Below the pieces are notes generated by a model. It saw only the letters and a list, made by a program, of their open reading frames with translations. It was not told where the DNA came from and did no database searches. A program made the translations under genes and the position numbers. A DNA stretch of 64,000 bases, taken from an uncultured Anaerolineae bacterium (GTDB taxonomy: Bacteria; Chloroflexota; Anaerolineae; Promineifilales; Promineifilaceae). Of this stretch, positions 19,263 to 27,018 are shown piece after piece. Each line of letters begins with the position of its first letter. The stretch's first letter is position 1. The stretch lies in NCBI GenBank assembly GCA_905479495.1, contig CAJQMR010000007.1:434001-498000 (forward strand), given 5' to 3'.

Positions 19263-20411
19263 TTACTTCCAACGAACACGGGGCATTATTTTCCCGGTGT
19301 CAATCTGCTCTTTATATTGGATGACCTTTTCTAGCATTTGTGCAAGAACCGCATCATTCATGTAATTGGGTTCTAATCCAAGGTCTATTAGGCCAGAATG
19401 TGCTGGATTGTAATAATGATCTTCAGATTCCTTGCGTGGATTCTCGATCTGCTTCACGCTTACATCTAGCCCCAACAAAAGCCCCGCCTTCTGCACTCGA
19501 CTGGCTAACTCATTAACAGAGAAAGTTTCCGTAAATTGATTAAGGATTCGTAGCTGACCTTTTTTAGCAGGATTATTTATAGCTAACTCAATGCATTGCA
19601 ACGTGTCTTTTAAGTTGAGATACCCACGAACTTGGCCGCCTTGCCCGTAAACAGTTAATGGAACCTTTGCTACTGCTTGTACCAAAAACCGATTCACAAC
19701 CGTGCCAAAAATATCGTCATAATGGAAGTTTGGCAGAAGACGATCATCCTGGACTGATTCATTAGTGGATAGTCCATAAACAGGACCTTGCATCAAATCT
19801 GTTACCCGGATGCCGAAAGTACGAACATAAAACCATAGCAAGTCGGTATCCAGCACCTTAGTTGTATGGTAAAGGCTGCCAGCTTGACGCGGAAATAAAA
19901 ACTTATCTGACCGGCCTTTATGCTCAATGTCAATCCAGCCTTCTTCAATATCAATATTAGGTGTGCCATATTCACCCATGGTTCCTAATTTGATGATGTG
20001 ACAATCCGGCACATACTCCAAAACTGCCATAATCAAATTAAAAGTTGCATTCAAATTATTATTCAATGTCAACTTTGCTTCATCAAACCCAATCATAGAA
20101 TAGGGTGCAGAAGGTTGCTCCGCGTAATGAACTACGGCCTCAGGCTGAAAATCCTCAAAAATGCGGCTCATCGTACGAAAATCAGTTACATCACCAATTT
20201 CTACGCGTATTTGATAATTGGATATAGACTGAAAAATAGCTGCTCTGTTATGTAAATTAGGCGTTGGTATAAGTGCTTCTGATTGAGTTTGCTGAGCAAT
20301 ATTTCGCCGTAAGTAATTATCAATTACAAATACATCATGCCCTTTAGCAGCAAACGACATGGCTGTTGGCCAACCTAAATAACCATCTCCACCGAGAATT
20401 AAAATACGCAT
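19263..20411 (-). CDS. sqdB: UDP-sulfoquinovose synthase
   Basis: The 382-residue SDR matches SQD1/SqdB over its whole length. This enzyme joins UDP-glucose and sulfite to form UDP-sulfoquinovose. Diagnostic segments are ILGGDGYLGWPTAMSFAAKG, AEQPSAPYSM, GTMGEYGTPNIDIEEG, LYHTTKVLD, VNRFLVQA, LTVYGQGGQVRGYLNLKDT and NQFTETFSVNELA. Thr144, Tyr181 and Lys185 correspond to the catalytic Thr, Tyr and Lys known from Arabidopsis SQD1. An APS reductase gene (a sulfite source) lies 2 kb upstream in the same operon. The product may enter the polysaccharide, as with archaeal Agl3, or the sulfolipid SQDG. No obvious SQDG synthase gene is adjacent, so a glycan role is favoured but not proven. Confidence 0.93.
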   Translation of the reverse strand: MRILILGGDGYLGWPTAMSFAAKGHDVFVIDNYLRRNIAQQTQSEALIPTPNLHNRAAIFQSISNYQIRVEIGDVTDFRTMSRIFEDFQPEAVVHYAEQPSAPYSMIGFDEAKLTLNNNLNATFNLIMAVLEYVPDCHIIKLGTMGEYGTPNIDIEEGWIDIEHKGRSDKFLFPRQAGSLYHTTKVLDTDLLWFYVRTFGIRVTDLMQGPVYGLSTNESVQDDRLLPNFHYDDIFGTVVNRFLVQAVAKVPLTVYGQGGQVRGYLNLKDTLQCIELAINNPAKKGQLRILNQFTETFSVNELASRVQKAGLLLGLDVSVKQIENPRKESEDHYYNPAHSGLIDLGLEPNYMNDAVLAQMLEKVIQYKEQIDTGKIMPRVRWK

Positions 20412-20432
20412 AAATTTTCCTCTTCAAAAATC

Positions 20433-21473
20433 TTATAAAAGTTTATGTTCATAAAGAAACTGACGTAGTTCTTTTTTCGACATTGCTTTTTCTATTGCTG
20501 AATTATATGGATTTTCCACCCCGGTGCGAATCATTTCTGGATACTCATAATCAATTTCCCCGTAAACTGATTTGAATGCAGGCAACACCACAAAATATCG
20601 TGGCAATTCAACTGTCCGTCTAATTTCTTCGTCATTCAATAATTCTTCATATAACTTTTCACCGGGTTTGCTACCAATGATCTTTATCTGAACATCTTTT
20701 TGCTCGTCGTTATTCTCTTGAGTTAGCGCTTCAATCATAACCTCTGCAAGTATCGAAATGCCAACAACCGGCATTTTGGTCACAAATACTTCTCCGCCTC
20801 GTGCCAACATTGTGGATTCCATTACTAATTGTACCGCTTCCTCAAGCGTCATAATAAAACGTGTCATACGCGGATCTGTTAGTGTGACTGGCCCACCCTG
20901 AGCGATTTGACGTTTGAATAATGGAATAACTGATCCGTGTGACCCTAAAACATTGCCAAAACGTGTTGAGGCAAATATGGGGCCTGAACCACGACGATAG
21001 GCATTCGCAGCAGTCATCAGACGCTCACCCATCAATTTCGATGTTCCCATTACATTTGTGGGGTTAACGGCTTTGTCTGAAGATGTGAACAGGACACGTT
21101 TCACTTGTTTTTGGATGGCCGCTTCAATAATGTTTTGAACGCCGAGGATATTAGTTTGTACTGCATCTGTAGGTGATTTTTCACATAAAATCACATGCTT
21201 TAATGCTGCTGAATGCAAGACTATATCTATTCCATCTATTAAATGGGTCAATCTGTCACGGTCTCGTAAATCCCCTAAATAAAGATTAACCGAAGCATTA
21301 TCCCTATACTCTTCACTTAGGAAGAACAGTGCGCTCTCATTATTATCAATACCAATGATTTCGGACGGTTGGTGAGTAAGAACTTGTTTAAGTAATTCTC
21401 TGCCAACCGTACCGCATACACCGGTGATGAGTACACGTTGGTCTTTCCAAGTGTTGTTAGTCATATGGTTCAT
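20433..21473 (-). CDS. CapD/FlaA1-like nucleotide-sugar 4,6-dehydratase
   Basis: The 346-residue soluble SDR corresponds to the catalytic domain of CapD/WbpM enzymes, which convert UDP-GlcNAc to a 4-keto-6-deoxy sugar. It has VLITGVCGTVGRELLKQV for NAD binding, HSAALKHVILCEKSP, TSSDKAVNPTNVMGTSKLMGE (Met in place of the usual Tyr, as in WbpM-like members) and GSKPGEKLYEELL. It lacks the N-terminal membrane part of long forms. I chose the ATG at 21473, which has GAGG six bases upstream; an adjacent TTG is less likely. Confidence 0.9.
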   Translation of the reverse strand: MNHMTNNTWKDQRVLITGVCGTVGRELLKQVLTHQPSEIIGIDNNESALFFLSEEYRDNASVNLYLGDLRDRDRLTHLIDGIDIVLHSAALKHVILCEKSPTDAVQTNILGVQNIIEAAIQKQVKRVLFTSSDKAVNPTNVMGTSKLMGERLMTAANAYRRGSGPIFASTRFGNVLGSHGSVIPLFKRQIAQGGPVTLTDPRMTRFIMTLEEAVQLVMESTMLARGGEVFVTKMPVVGISILAEVMIEALTQENNDEQKDVQIKIIGSKPGEKLYEELLNDEEIRRTVELPRYFVVLPAFKSVYGEIDYEYPEMIRTGVENPYNSAIEKAMSKKELRQFLYEHKLL

Positions 21474-21507
21474 CAATTGCCTCGTTTTTCAAAGTGTTGT
21501 ATTGCGC

Positions 21508-22494
21508 TTAATCTAGTTTCATGGATTGGTTTGGCAATATAGAAATATTTTGAAATTGAGCTATCAATTCAGCAAGTCCATGTTCAAGAGAGATTTTTGG
21601 CTGCCAGCCATGAGTACGCAATAGGTGGTTATTGGCAGAGAATGATAAGTGGGTGCGAATATCTTGTTCTGTAAAATGCAAAGCCGTCTCGATGGAAAGA
21701 GATTGAATAATATTTGCAACTCGGATGACAGATATATTTTCATCTACAAGATTAAAGGTCTTGCTGTTTGTTTGATTTGGATGGGTTAAGGCAAGGCAAA
21801 TGGCTTCGCTTGCATTTCGCACATGTGTTAAGGAGCGCTTCTGCTTTCCATCGCCAAAAATAGATAGCGGACGACCAATTCCGGCTAAATATGCAAATCT
21901 GTTAGCAAAAGACGTAAACCTTGTTATTGGGGCTAATCCATAAAGAACACCTAACCGAAAAATTGTATATTGGATACCTCTTTCACTTGTGATGGTAATT
22001 GCTGCTTCCGCCTTTCGTTTGGTCTGAGCATAAATACCTTGTGGAAAACATGCTTCATTTTCATTAACAAGTTGATTACTAGGGCCATATACGGCCGTTG
22101 TACTCGTGAAAATAAATCGTTGTACTTTTGCCTCTAAACACGCTTCCAATAAATGAACGGTTCCCCAGTGGTTAACTTGTTCCACCCAAGCACTGCGATC
22201 AAAACTCATGGGTGTATGTTCAATAGCTGCAAGGTGGATAACAGTAGAAACTCCTTCTAGAGCACGTCGAGTGACATTAGGATCTAAAATATCTCCCTCA
22301 ATAAACTCATAGGTTCCCTTTGCAGGCAAATTCATAATTGCTTGATAATCTCCAGAATGGAGATTATCCAAAATACGCACGGTGATTTCTGAATTTAAAG
22401 CAACAATATCCCTTATTAGCTGAGAGCCAAGATAACCTAAGCCACCTGTAACAAGAACGATTTTACTTTTCGCGTTATGTGTTGAATGTTTCAT
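21508..22494 (-). CDS. NAD-dependent sugar epimerase/dehydratase
   Basis: The 328-residue extended SDR has VLVTGGLGYLGSQLIRDI, HLAAIEHTPMSFDRSA, FTSTTAVYGPSNQ and the catalytic Y-A-Q-T-K in QGIYAQTKRKAE, then GDGKQKRSLTHVRNASEAI. It is a complete, probably active, nucleotide-sugar enzyme of the GalE/RmlB-like superfamily. It lies between the CapD-like gene and the APS reductase gene. Its substrate cannot be told from sequence. Confidence 0.86.
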   Translation of the reverse strand: MKHSTHNAKSKIVLVTGGLGYLGSQLIRDIVALNSEITVRILDNLHSGDYQAIMNLPAKGTYEFIEGDILDPNVTRRALEGVSTVIHLAAIEHTPMSFDRSAWVEQVNHWGTVHLLEACLEAKVQRFIFTSTTAVYGPSNQLVNENEACFPQGIYAQTKRKAEAAITITSERGIQYTIFRLGVLYGLAPITRFTSFANRFAYLAGIGRPLSIFGDGKQKRSLTHVRNASEAICLALTHPNQTNSKTFNLVDENISVIRVANIIQSLSIETALHFTEQDIRTHLSFSANNHLLRTHGWQPKISLEHGLAELIAQFQNISILPNQSMKLD

Positions 22495-22545
22495 ATCTAA
22501 TTAGGATTGAGAACACTAGGAGGACATCGCCTAAATTGTATAAGC

Positions 22546-23292
22546 TTATTCTTTCCCAAATGGTTTACCATCCACATGCTCATGTAGATGGTTCAATTGA
22601 TTTCCTCTAAGTAAGGTATGCAATCCGCACTCAACCTTGTTATTATTTACCCATCTTCCTGCACGATCGTTATTCTCATCCTGTTCAAAAACGGGGCGCG
22701 TGCAGGGTTTGCAGCCTATACTCAGATATCCTTGAGAAAGTAATGGATGTTCGGGTAATTGATGTTTGGTAATATATTGCCAAACATCTTTTTTTGTCCA
22801 GTTGGCGAGAGGATGAATTCTAAGGCATCCTTGAGGTAACCTTTCTATCAATTCAATATTGGCTCTATTAAGCGTTTGATCTCGGCGAATACCACTGATC
22901 CACCCTGACAGATTTGCAAGCATATCTTGAAGAGGTCTCGTCTTGTTTGCATAACAGCAAGCATCGGGGTCTTTGATATATAACGGCGTATGAGAAGTAT
23001 TGTTTGACTGTGAGCCGCTGTTAGAGGGATAAATAACATGCAGATTTAGCCCCCATTGTTTAACAATTTGATCGCGAAAGAGTAAGGTTTCTGGAAAATG
23101 GTAACCTGTGTCCAAGAAAAAAATTGGTAAATCAGGGATTGTTTGGGAAACAATATGAAGTAAGGGCATCCCCTGAGTCTGAAAAGATGATGTCATTGCA
23201 AGTGGTTGTATATTGCTCCATGCCCATATTAGCATCTCTTGTACAGATAAAGGAGCTAATTTTTTATTGAGGTTTACTACGTCTTGGTGCAT
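22546..23292 (-). CDS. cysH: Adenylyl-sulfate (APS) reductase, CysH family with [4Fe-4S] motif
   Basis: The 248-residue protein reduces activated sulfate to sulfite. It keeps the PP-loop-like TSSFQTQGMPLLH, the FFLDTGYHFPET block, and both cysteine pairs that hold a [4Fe-4S] cluster in APS-type enzymes (Cys112-Cys113 and Cys194-x-x-Cys197). It also has the redox-active ECGLH (Cys222) near the C-terminus. Enzymes with this cluster normally use APS rather than PAPS. No sulfurylase or sulfite reductase gene is nearby. Its place inside the polysaccharide operon beside UDP-sulfoquinovose synthase suggests that its sulfite goes to that enzyme rather than to cysteine (inference). Confidence 0.9.
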   Translation of the reverse strand: MHQDVVNLNKKLAPLSVQEMLIWAWSNIQPLAMTSSFQTQGMPLLHIVSQTIPDLPIFFLDTGYHFPETLLFRDQIVKQWGLNLHVIYPSNSGSQSNNTSHTPLYIKDPDACCYANKTRPLQDMLANLSGWISGIRRDQTLNRANIELIERLPQGCLRIHPLANWTKKDVWQYITKHQLPEHPLLSQGYLSIGCKPCTRPVFEQDENNDRAGRWVNNNKVECGLHTLLRGNQLNHLHEHVDGKPFGKE

Positions 23293-23370
23293 ATAATTGT
23301 TGATCCTAAGTTTTTATATAGCGTTACAATATATGTATGGTAATCAGTTGCTTGACTATGTCCTGTATCG

Positions 23371-24591
23371 TTAATCACGAGTGTATGAATCCCACCAAAA
23401 TTTTATTACCAATATGAATATGGATCCAAATAGACCAAGGAAAATAGCTGCAGCTATAAGGACTAACTTTTGTGATGAAACTGCATGATTTGGCACGGTT
23501 GCTTCACTCGCTAAACGAATATTTTGTATTGTATTTTGCGCTGTGATTCTTTTTTCTTGTACTTTTGTTGCCAATGCCAAATAAGTTTCTTCGGCAACTT
23601 GCACCTTTCGTGAAAGACGCACATATTCAGTGTTAGCTTCTAGCAATTGCTTTTGTAGCTGTTGTATTTGTGAATCAAGTTTCTCTAACTCCCCTGTAAG
23701 TTTTGTGGAACGAACCTCGATAACTCCAATAAGCGAGTCTAATAAAGCGATTTGGTTTGCAGGGGATAGGTTTCCCAAACCTGCGGTGTTGTCTACAGTA
23801 AACAGAAGGGGTACGATTTTTTCACTATGAAAGGTGCGCAATTGTAAAGTTAAGGTTGTTAGTTCGGATATGAAATAATTATTTTGATTATCTATTGCTG
23901 ATATTTGGGTGCGCAATTCATTGGCATCCTGTTGTAGGGTGATTAAATCCTGTTTTTCTTGCAAATAAGCTCTTTGAGCATTGCTGTAAGTGTTTAATGT
24001 ATTGCTGATAGTTTCAGATGGATTGATACCTTCATAAGTGATGAGAGCTTCTTCAGCAGTTTCTAAATTTTCTTGAGCCATTGCCAACTGTTCTTCAAAA
24101 AAAACAACTTCTACTTCACTCTGGTCGCTATAAATTGAATTTGCCCAAGGCACAAATTCGGATGCCCAATTATTCGCAATTCGAGCTGCCATTTGGGGGT
24201 CTTGGTCTGTTACCGTAAGGAGTAATAATGAGTGATCTGCACCTTGCTCGACAGATAATTTTGCCGCTAACTGCTGAATATCTTTGATCTCAGGAATATT
24301 AGCTCTGTTTAGTACAAGATTTAGAATTGCGTCACTTTTAGCGAGCTCAGGAAATGCATTTAAAGGCTGCATTGTAGCTGTTTCCCGGAACCGGGGATCG
24401 AATTCGATTACATTATCTGATTGTACAATTGTTACGATAGCGGTTGCTACATAATTAGGCGGTATGAAAGATGAAGCAATAAATGCCAGAATGCCAGCAA
24501 CAAAACCAGCTCCCAAAACCCATATCCATTTATTGAGAATTATCTTAATATACGGCCGTAAATTAATTTCCTCTTCCAACTTATCCTCCAT
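23371..24591 (-). CDS. Wzz-type chain-length determinant/polysaccharide co-polymerase
   Basis: The 406-residue protein has the layout of polysaccharide co-polymerases: a cytosolic start (LEEEINLRPYIKIILNKWIW), a first membrane helix, a large outer region with long coiled coil (VEVVFFEEQLAMAQENLETAEEAL and later KLDSQIQQLQKQLLEA), and a last helix LVLIAAAIFLGLFGSIFILVI. There is no tyrosine kinase domain or tyrosine-rich tail. It controls chain length in Wzy-dependent synthesis. It is the first gene of the cluster. The ATG at 24591 is taken rather than a TTG four codons upstream. Confidence 0.88.
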   Translation of the reverse strand: MEDKLEEEINLRPYIKIILNKWIWVLGAGFVAGILAFIASSFIPPNYVATAIVTIVQSDNVIEFDPRFRETATMQPLNAFPELAKSDAILNLVLNRANIPEIKDIQQLAAKLSVEQGADHSLLLLTVTDQDPQMAARIANNWASEFVPWANSIYSDQSEVEVVFFEEQLAMAQENLETAEEALITYEGINPSETISNTLNTYSNAQRAYLQEKQDLITLQQDANELRTQISAIDNQNNYFISELTTLTLQLRTFHSEKIVPLLFTVDNTAGLGNLSPANQIALLDSLIGVIEVRSTKLTGELEKLDSQIQQLQKQLLEANTEYVRLSRKVQVAEETYLALATKVQEKRITAQNTIQNIRLASEATVPNHAVSSQKLVLIAAAIFLGLFGSIFILVIKFWWDSYTRD

Positions 24592-25085
24592 CAAAAAAAT
24601 CAATCATATCTGAAATCAAAATCAGGGCAAATAGCGAAAAAGCGCCGATTTTAAGCATATTCTGCCTGATTTTAGGCTCAATTTTATCCGGTTTGGTGGA
24701 GATTACCTGTTGCGTAATTGCAATCTGAAGAGATTGCCGTATAGGGAACCATCGGCTGATTTAAGGTGGTGCCCACAAGACTGGAGCAAAGTCAATCAAC
24801 TCGTTTTCGTAAGATGTTGTGTAACTTTGATAACCTATCGTATTAGGACTAAAGTACCTTCAATAGATGAAAGTATGGAAGATTTAACATGATTGCAATT
24901 TTGTGATTAGTATTTAGATTGGCAACAATATTTTGAAATAAAAATAGCTTTTGGTGTTGCCGATTCCTCAAGGAAGACGCACATATCTACTCAAATTTTG
25001 CACATTTTACCTAAATTTCGTAATGTGAATACCGTAATAGACAGAATGGAATTATCATAATAGGATGTAATTGGAGATTTTATTT
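24592..25085. promoter_or_regulatory. Divergent intergenic region with candidate promoter for the polysaccharide cluster
   Basis: This 494-bp gap divides the minus-strand cluster from the plus-strand secreted-protein gene. On the minus strand TTGAGC (24676-24681) and TATGCT (24654-24659) form a plausible -35/-10 pair with a 16-bp spacer. An inverted repeat AAAATCAGG (24618-24626) / CCTGATTTT (24665-24673) spans the -10, as an operator could. For the plus-strand gene, GGAG at 25073 is a clear ribosome site. No convincing gene is present. Confidence 0.45.
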
Positions 25086-26783
25086 ATGAAACTCAAATTT
25101 AGTAAAGACAATAAATTGAAGCATCTAATACTCAAGGGCCGTTTCCCTCTAGGTGCCTTGCTTCTTATGATTGTACTTATCGCTCCAATTTCCTTTGTGC
25201 AACCTGCTGTTGCAGCTTCTCCACAAGCATCTTATGCACCTCCAGGGTTATCTTGCGTAGACTTTTCTACAATAGCTGTCGGTAGCAGTGTTGAAGGACT
25301 TGGTACAGTACACCCAGACTTGGCAATTAATACTAGCTCTGGTTCAGCTGTGGCTGTCGCTGAAGGAGTTTTCCCAAGCGCTTATGGTGGCCCTAATGGC
25401 ACAAATAGTATTCCGAATGGTGGAATGGGTATCTTACAGGGATTTTATGACAAATCACGAGTTCATGATTATGTCTTTACCTTTAGACCTGGAAAAACAG
25501 TAAACGTTTTTTCTATTAAATCATTGGATTTTGGTGACTTGAATGCGCCACGGGCAACAGAACATGAGATGTCTCTAGTTGCTTATGATTCATTAGGCAA
25601 TGTTTTGGATACACATACACTGGCTTTTACGAGTGATGGTTTAGGTTTCCCTCGTGATGGTTCTGCTGGTGATTTGTGGATTACAGGTGATGCTAGCGCA
25701 GAGGAAGGTCAACCTGGCAATTTTACCTTTACTGTTTCCGGTAATGATATTAGCCGGGTTGAAATGCATTACAATAGTAATAGCGATACGCCTGAACTGC
25801 CCACAGACCCATATTTTGGCTTGACACTCCTTTGCTTTGAAGAGGTTGTGCCACCAGCATCGCTATGTGCAGATTTTGCCACGCTTGAGCCTGACACAAG
25901 CGTAGAAGGCTTAGGTACTATTCACCCGGATTTAGAAATTCGTACGGGTTCTGGCTCTGCTGTGGCTGTTCATGAAGGTGTAACACCAGGTGCTTATGGT
26001 GGTCCAAATGGAGGCGGCAGCATTCCTAACGTGGGTATGGGTGTATTGCAAGGGTTTTATGACAAATCACGAATCCATGATTATGTCTTTACATTTGGAC
26101 CGAATCAAAGTGTAAGTGTTTTTACGCTAAAAATGCTGGATTTTGGTGACCTAAATGAACAACTGGCTACAGAACATGAAGTTTCTTTGGATGCTTATAA
26201 TGCAAATGGGGATATTGTAGATTCACAGGTTCTCTGGTTTACAAGTGATGGCAAAGGCTTCCCTCGAGGTGGTTCTGCTGGTGATTTGTGGATTACAGGT
26301 GATGCTACAGCCGAAGAGGGTGAGCCTGGAAATTATACATTTGTTGTGGATGCCCCAGGAATTGTGCGGGTGGAAATGCATTTTGACAGTAACGGGGATA
26401 CCCCCAATCTTCCTACGGACCCATATTTTGGATTGGCCGTGCTCTGCTTTGAACCAGAAACCACCGTACCTGAACTCGACCCACCTACGGCCGATTTAAC
26501 CCTTCTTCGCTCGAAAACAGCACCGACTATTGGTGGTAAGTACCTGGTTGAGTATGCTTGCAGCGACACGGCCCCCAATCTGGTTTCGGCAACGATTAAC
26601 GGCTACGATGTGGTGAATGGGCAGGATGTCAATCTGGTGATAGGGGAGCATGAATCAGCCCGGATTGTGGATGATATGCTGCTCTGGCTCTTTGCCCCTG
26701 AATTCAGTTTTGATGTGACTTGTGCTGATGATAGTGGTAATCAAATCTCAACTACCGTTGTGCCTGAATTTAATATTCCGTAA
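25086..26783 (+). CDS. Secreted protein of two 204-residue repeats
   Basis: The 565-residue protein has a signal peptide (positive start, hydrophobic LGALLLMIVLIAPISF, likely cleavage after AVA at about 43). Two repeats follow, from Cys57 and Cys261. Each holds SVEGLGT(V/I)HPDL, GFYDKSR(V/I)HDYVFTF, LDFGDLN, GSAGDLWITGDA and PTDPYFGL, and ends in LLCFE or VLCFE. A C-terminal domain of about 100 residues with two Cys follows. I recognise no family; the fold looks beta-rich, perhaps a surface adhesin or matrix protein. Part of the repeats is identical at DNA level over more than 30 bases, so the duplication is recent or homogenised. The ATG at 25086 with GGAG 9 nt upstream is chosen over a TTG at 25071. 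Confidence 0.85.
   Translation: MKLKFSKDNKLKHLILKGRFPLGALLLMIVLIAPISFVQPAVAASPQASYAPPGLSCVDFSTIAVGSSVEGLGTVHPDLAINTSSGSAVAVAEGVFPSAYGGPNGTNSIPNGGMGILQGFYDKSRVHDYVFTFRPGKTVNVFSIKSLDFGDLNAPRATEHEMSLVAYDSLGNVLDTHTLAFTSDGLGFPRDGSAGDLWITGDASAEEGQPGNFTFTVSGNDISRVEMHYNSNSDTPELPTDPYFGLTLLCFEEVVPPASLCADFATLEPDTSVEGLGTIHPDLEIRTGSGSAVAVHEGVTPGAYGGPNGGGSIPNVGMGVLQGFYDKSRIHDYVFTFGPNQSVSVFTLKMLDFGDLNEQLATEHEVSLDAYNANGDIVDSQVLWFTSDGKGFPRGGSAGDLWITGDATAEEGEPGNYTFVVDAPGIVRVEMHFDSNGDTPNLPTDPYFGLAVLCFEPETTVPELDPPTADLTLLRSKTAPTIGGKYLVEYACSDTAPNLVSATINGYDVVNGQDVNLVIGEHESARIVDDMLLWLFAPEFSFDVTCADDSGNQISTTVVPEFNIP
25254..26453 (+). repeat. Internal tandem duplication, about 612 bp per unit
   Basis: Unit 1 (25254-25865) and unit 2 (25866 to about 26453) encode homologous 204-residue domains. 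GGTTCTGCTGGTGATTTGTG and the bases after it are identical at 25659 and 26271 for more than 30 nt. Confidence 0.85.
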
Positions 26784-26806
26784 CGTTTGAATTGTTTAAT
26801 CTTTAG

Positions 26807-26846
26807 AAGAGCGGATGGCTTGATGGCCATCCGCTCTTTTTGTTTA
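26807..26846 (+). terminator. Rho-independent terminator
   Basis: The 13-bp perfect stem AAGAGCGGATGGC / GCCATCCGCTCTT is followed by a T-run, 24 bases after the stop of the secreted-protein gene. Confidence 0.9.
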
Positions 26847-26949
26847 TAATCAGCTCCAATTGAGTATGTTGCTATCTGCAACTAGAATCATGTTCGTTTT
26901 GCGTCCTTGTTGTGGGCGCTAGTACCTCGGCCATAGCCGGAAAAGTGGC

Positions 26950-26979
26950 TTGAACCAAACGGCCGTTCCCCGCTATACT
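26950..26979 (+). promoter_or_regulatory. Candidate promoter of the UDP-sugar dehydrogenase gene
   Basis: TTGAAC (26950-26955) and TATACT (26974-26979) are 18 bp apart, about 40 bases before the start codon. An ACGGCCGT palindrome lies exactly inside the spacer (26959-26966). Confidence 0.45.
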
Positions 26980-27018
26980 CCACTCATTCTGCCATGTTAA
27001 GGAATAGTACCCAATCGT

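Larger units (their letters stand above)
3690..24591 (-). other. Surface polysaccharide biosynthesis cluster
   Basis: All genes from 24591 down to 3690 lie on the minus strand with short gaps or overlaps. They cover chain-length control, nucleotide-sugar enzymes, flippase, polymerase, glycosyltransferases, priming transferase and ligase, which is the content of a Wzx/Wzy-dependent exopolysaccharide or O-antigen locus. The part from about 6.5 to 24.6 kb is visibly richer in A+T than either flank and has about 10 ACGGCCGT sites in 18 kb against about 85 in the other 46 kb. This suggests a different evolutionary history. Confidence 0.9.

Noticed and set aside
24710-24892. 60-codon plus-strand frame in the divergent gap
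   Set aside because: No ribosome site, no motif, and it crosses the likely promoter region of the polysaccharide cluster.
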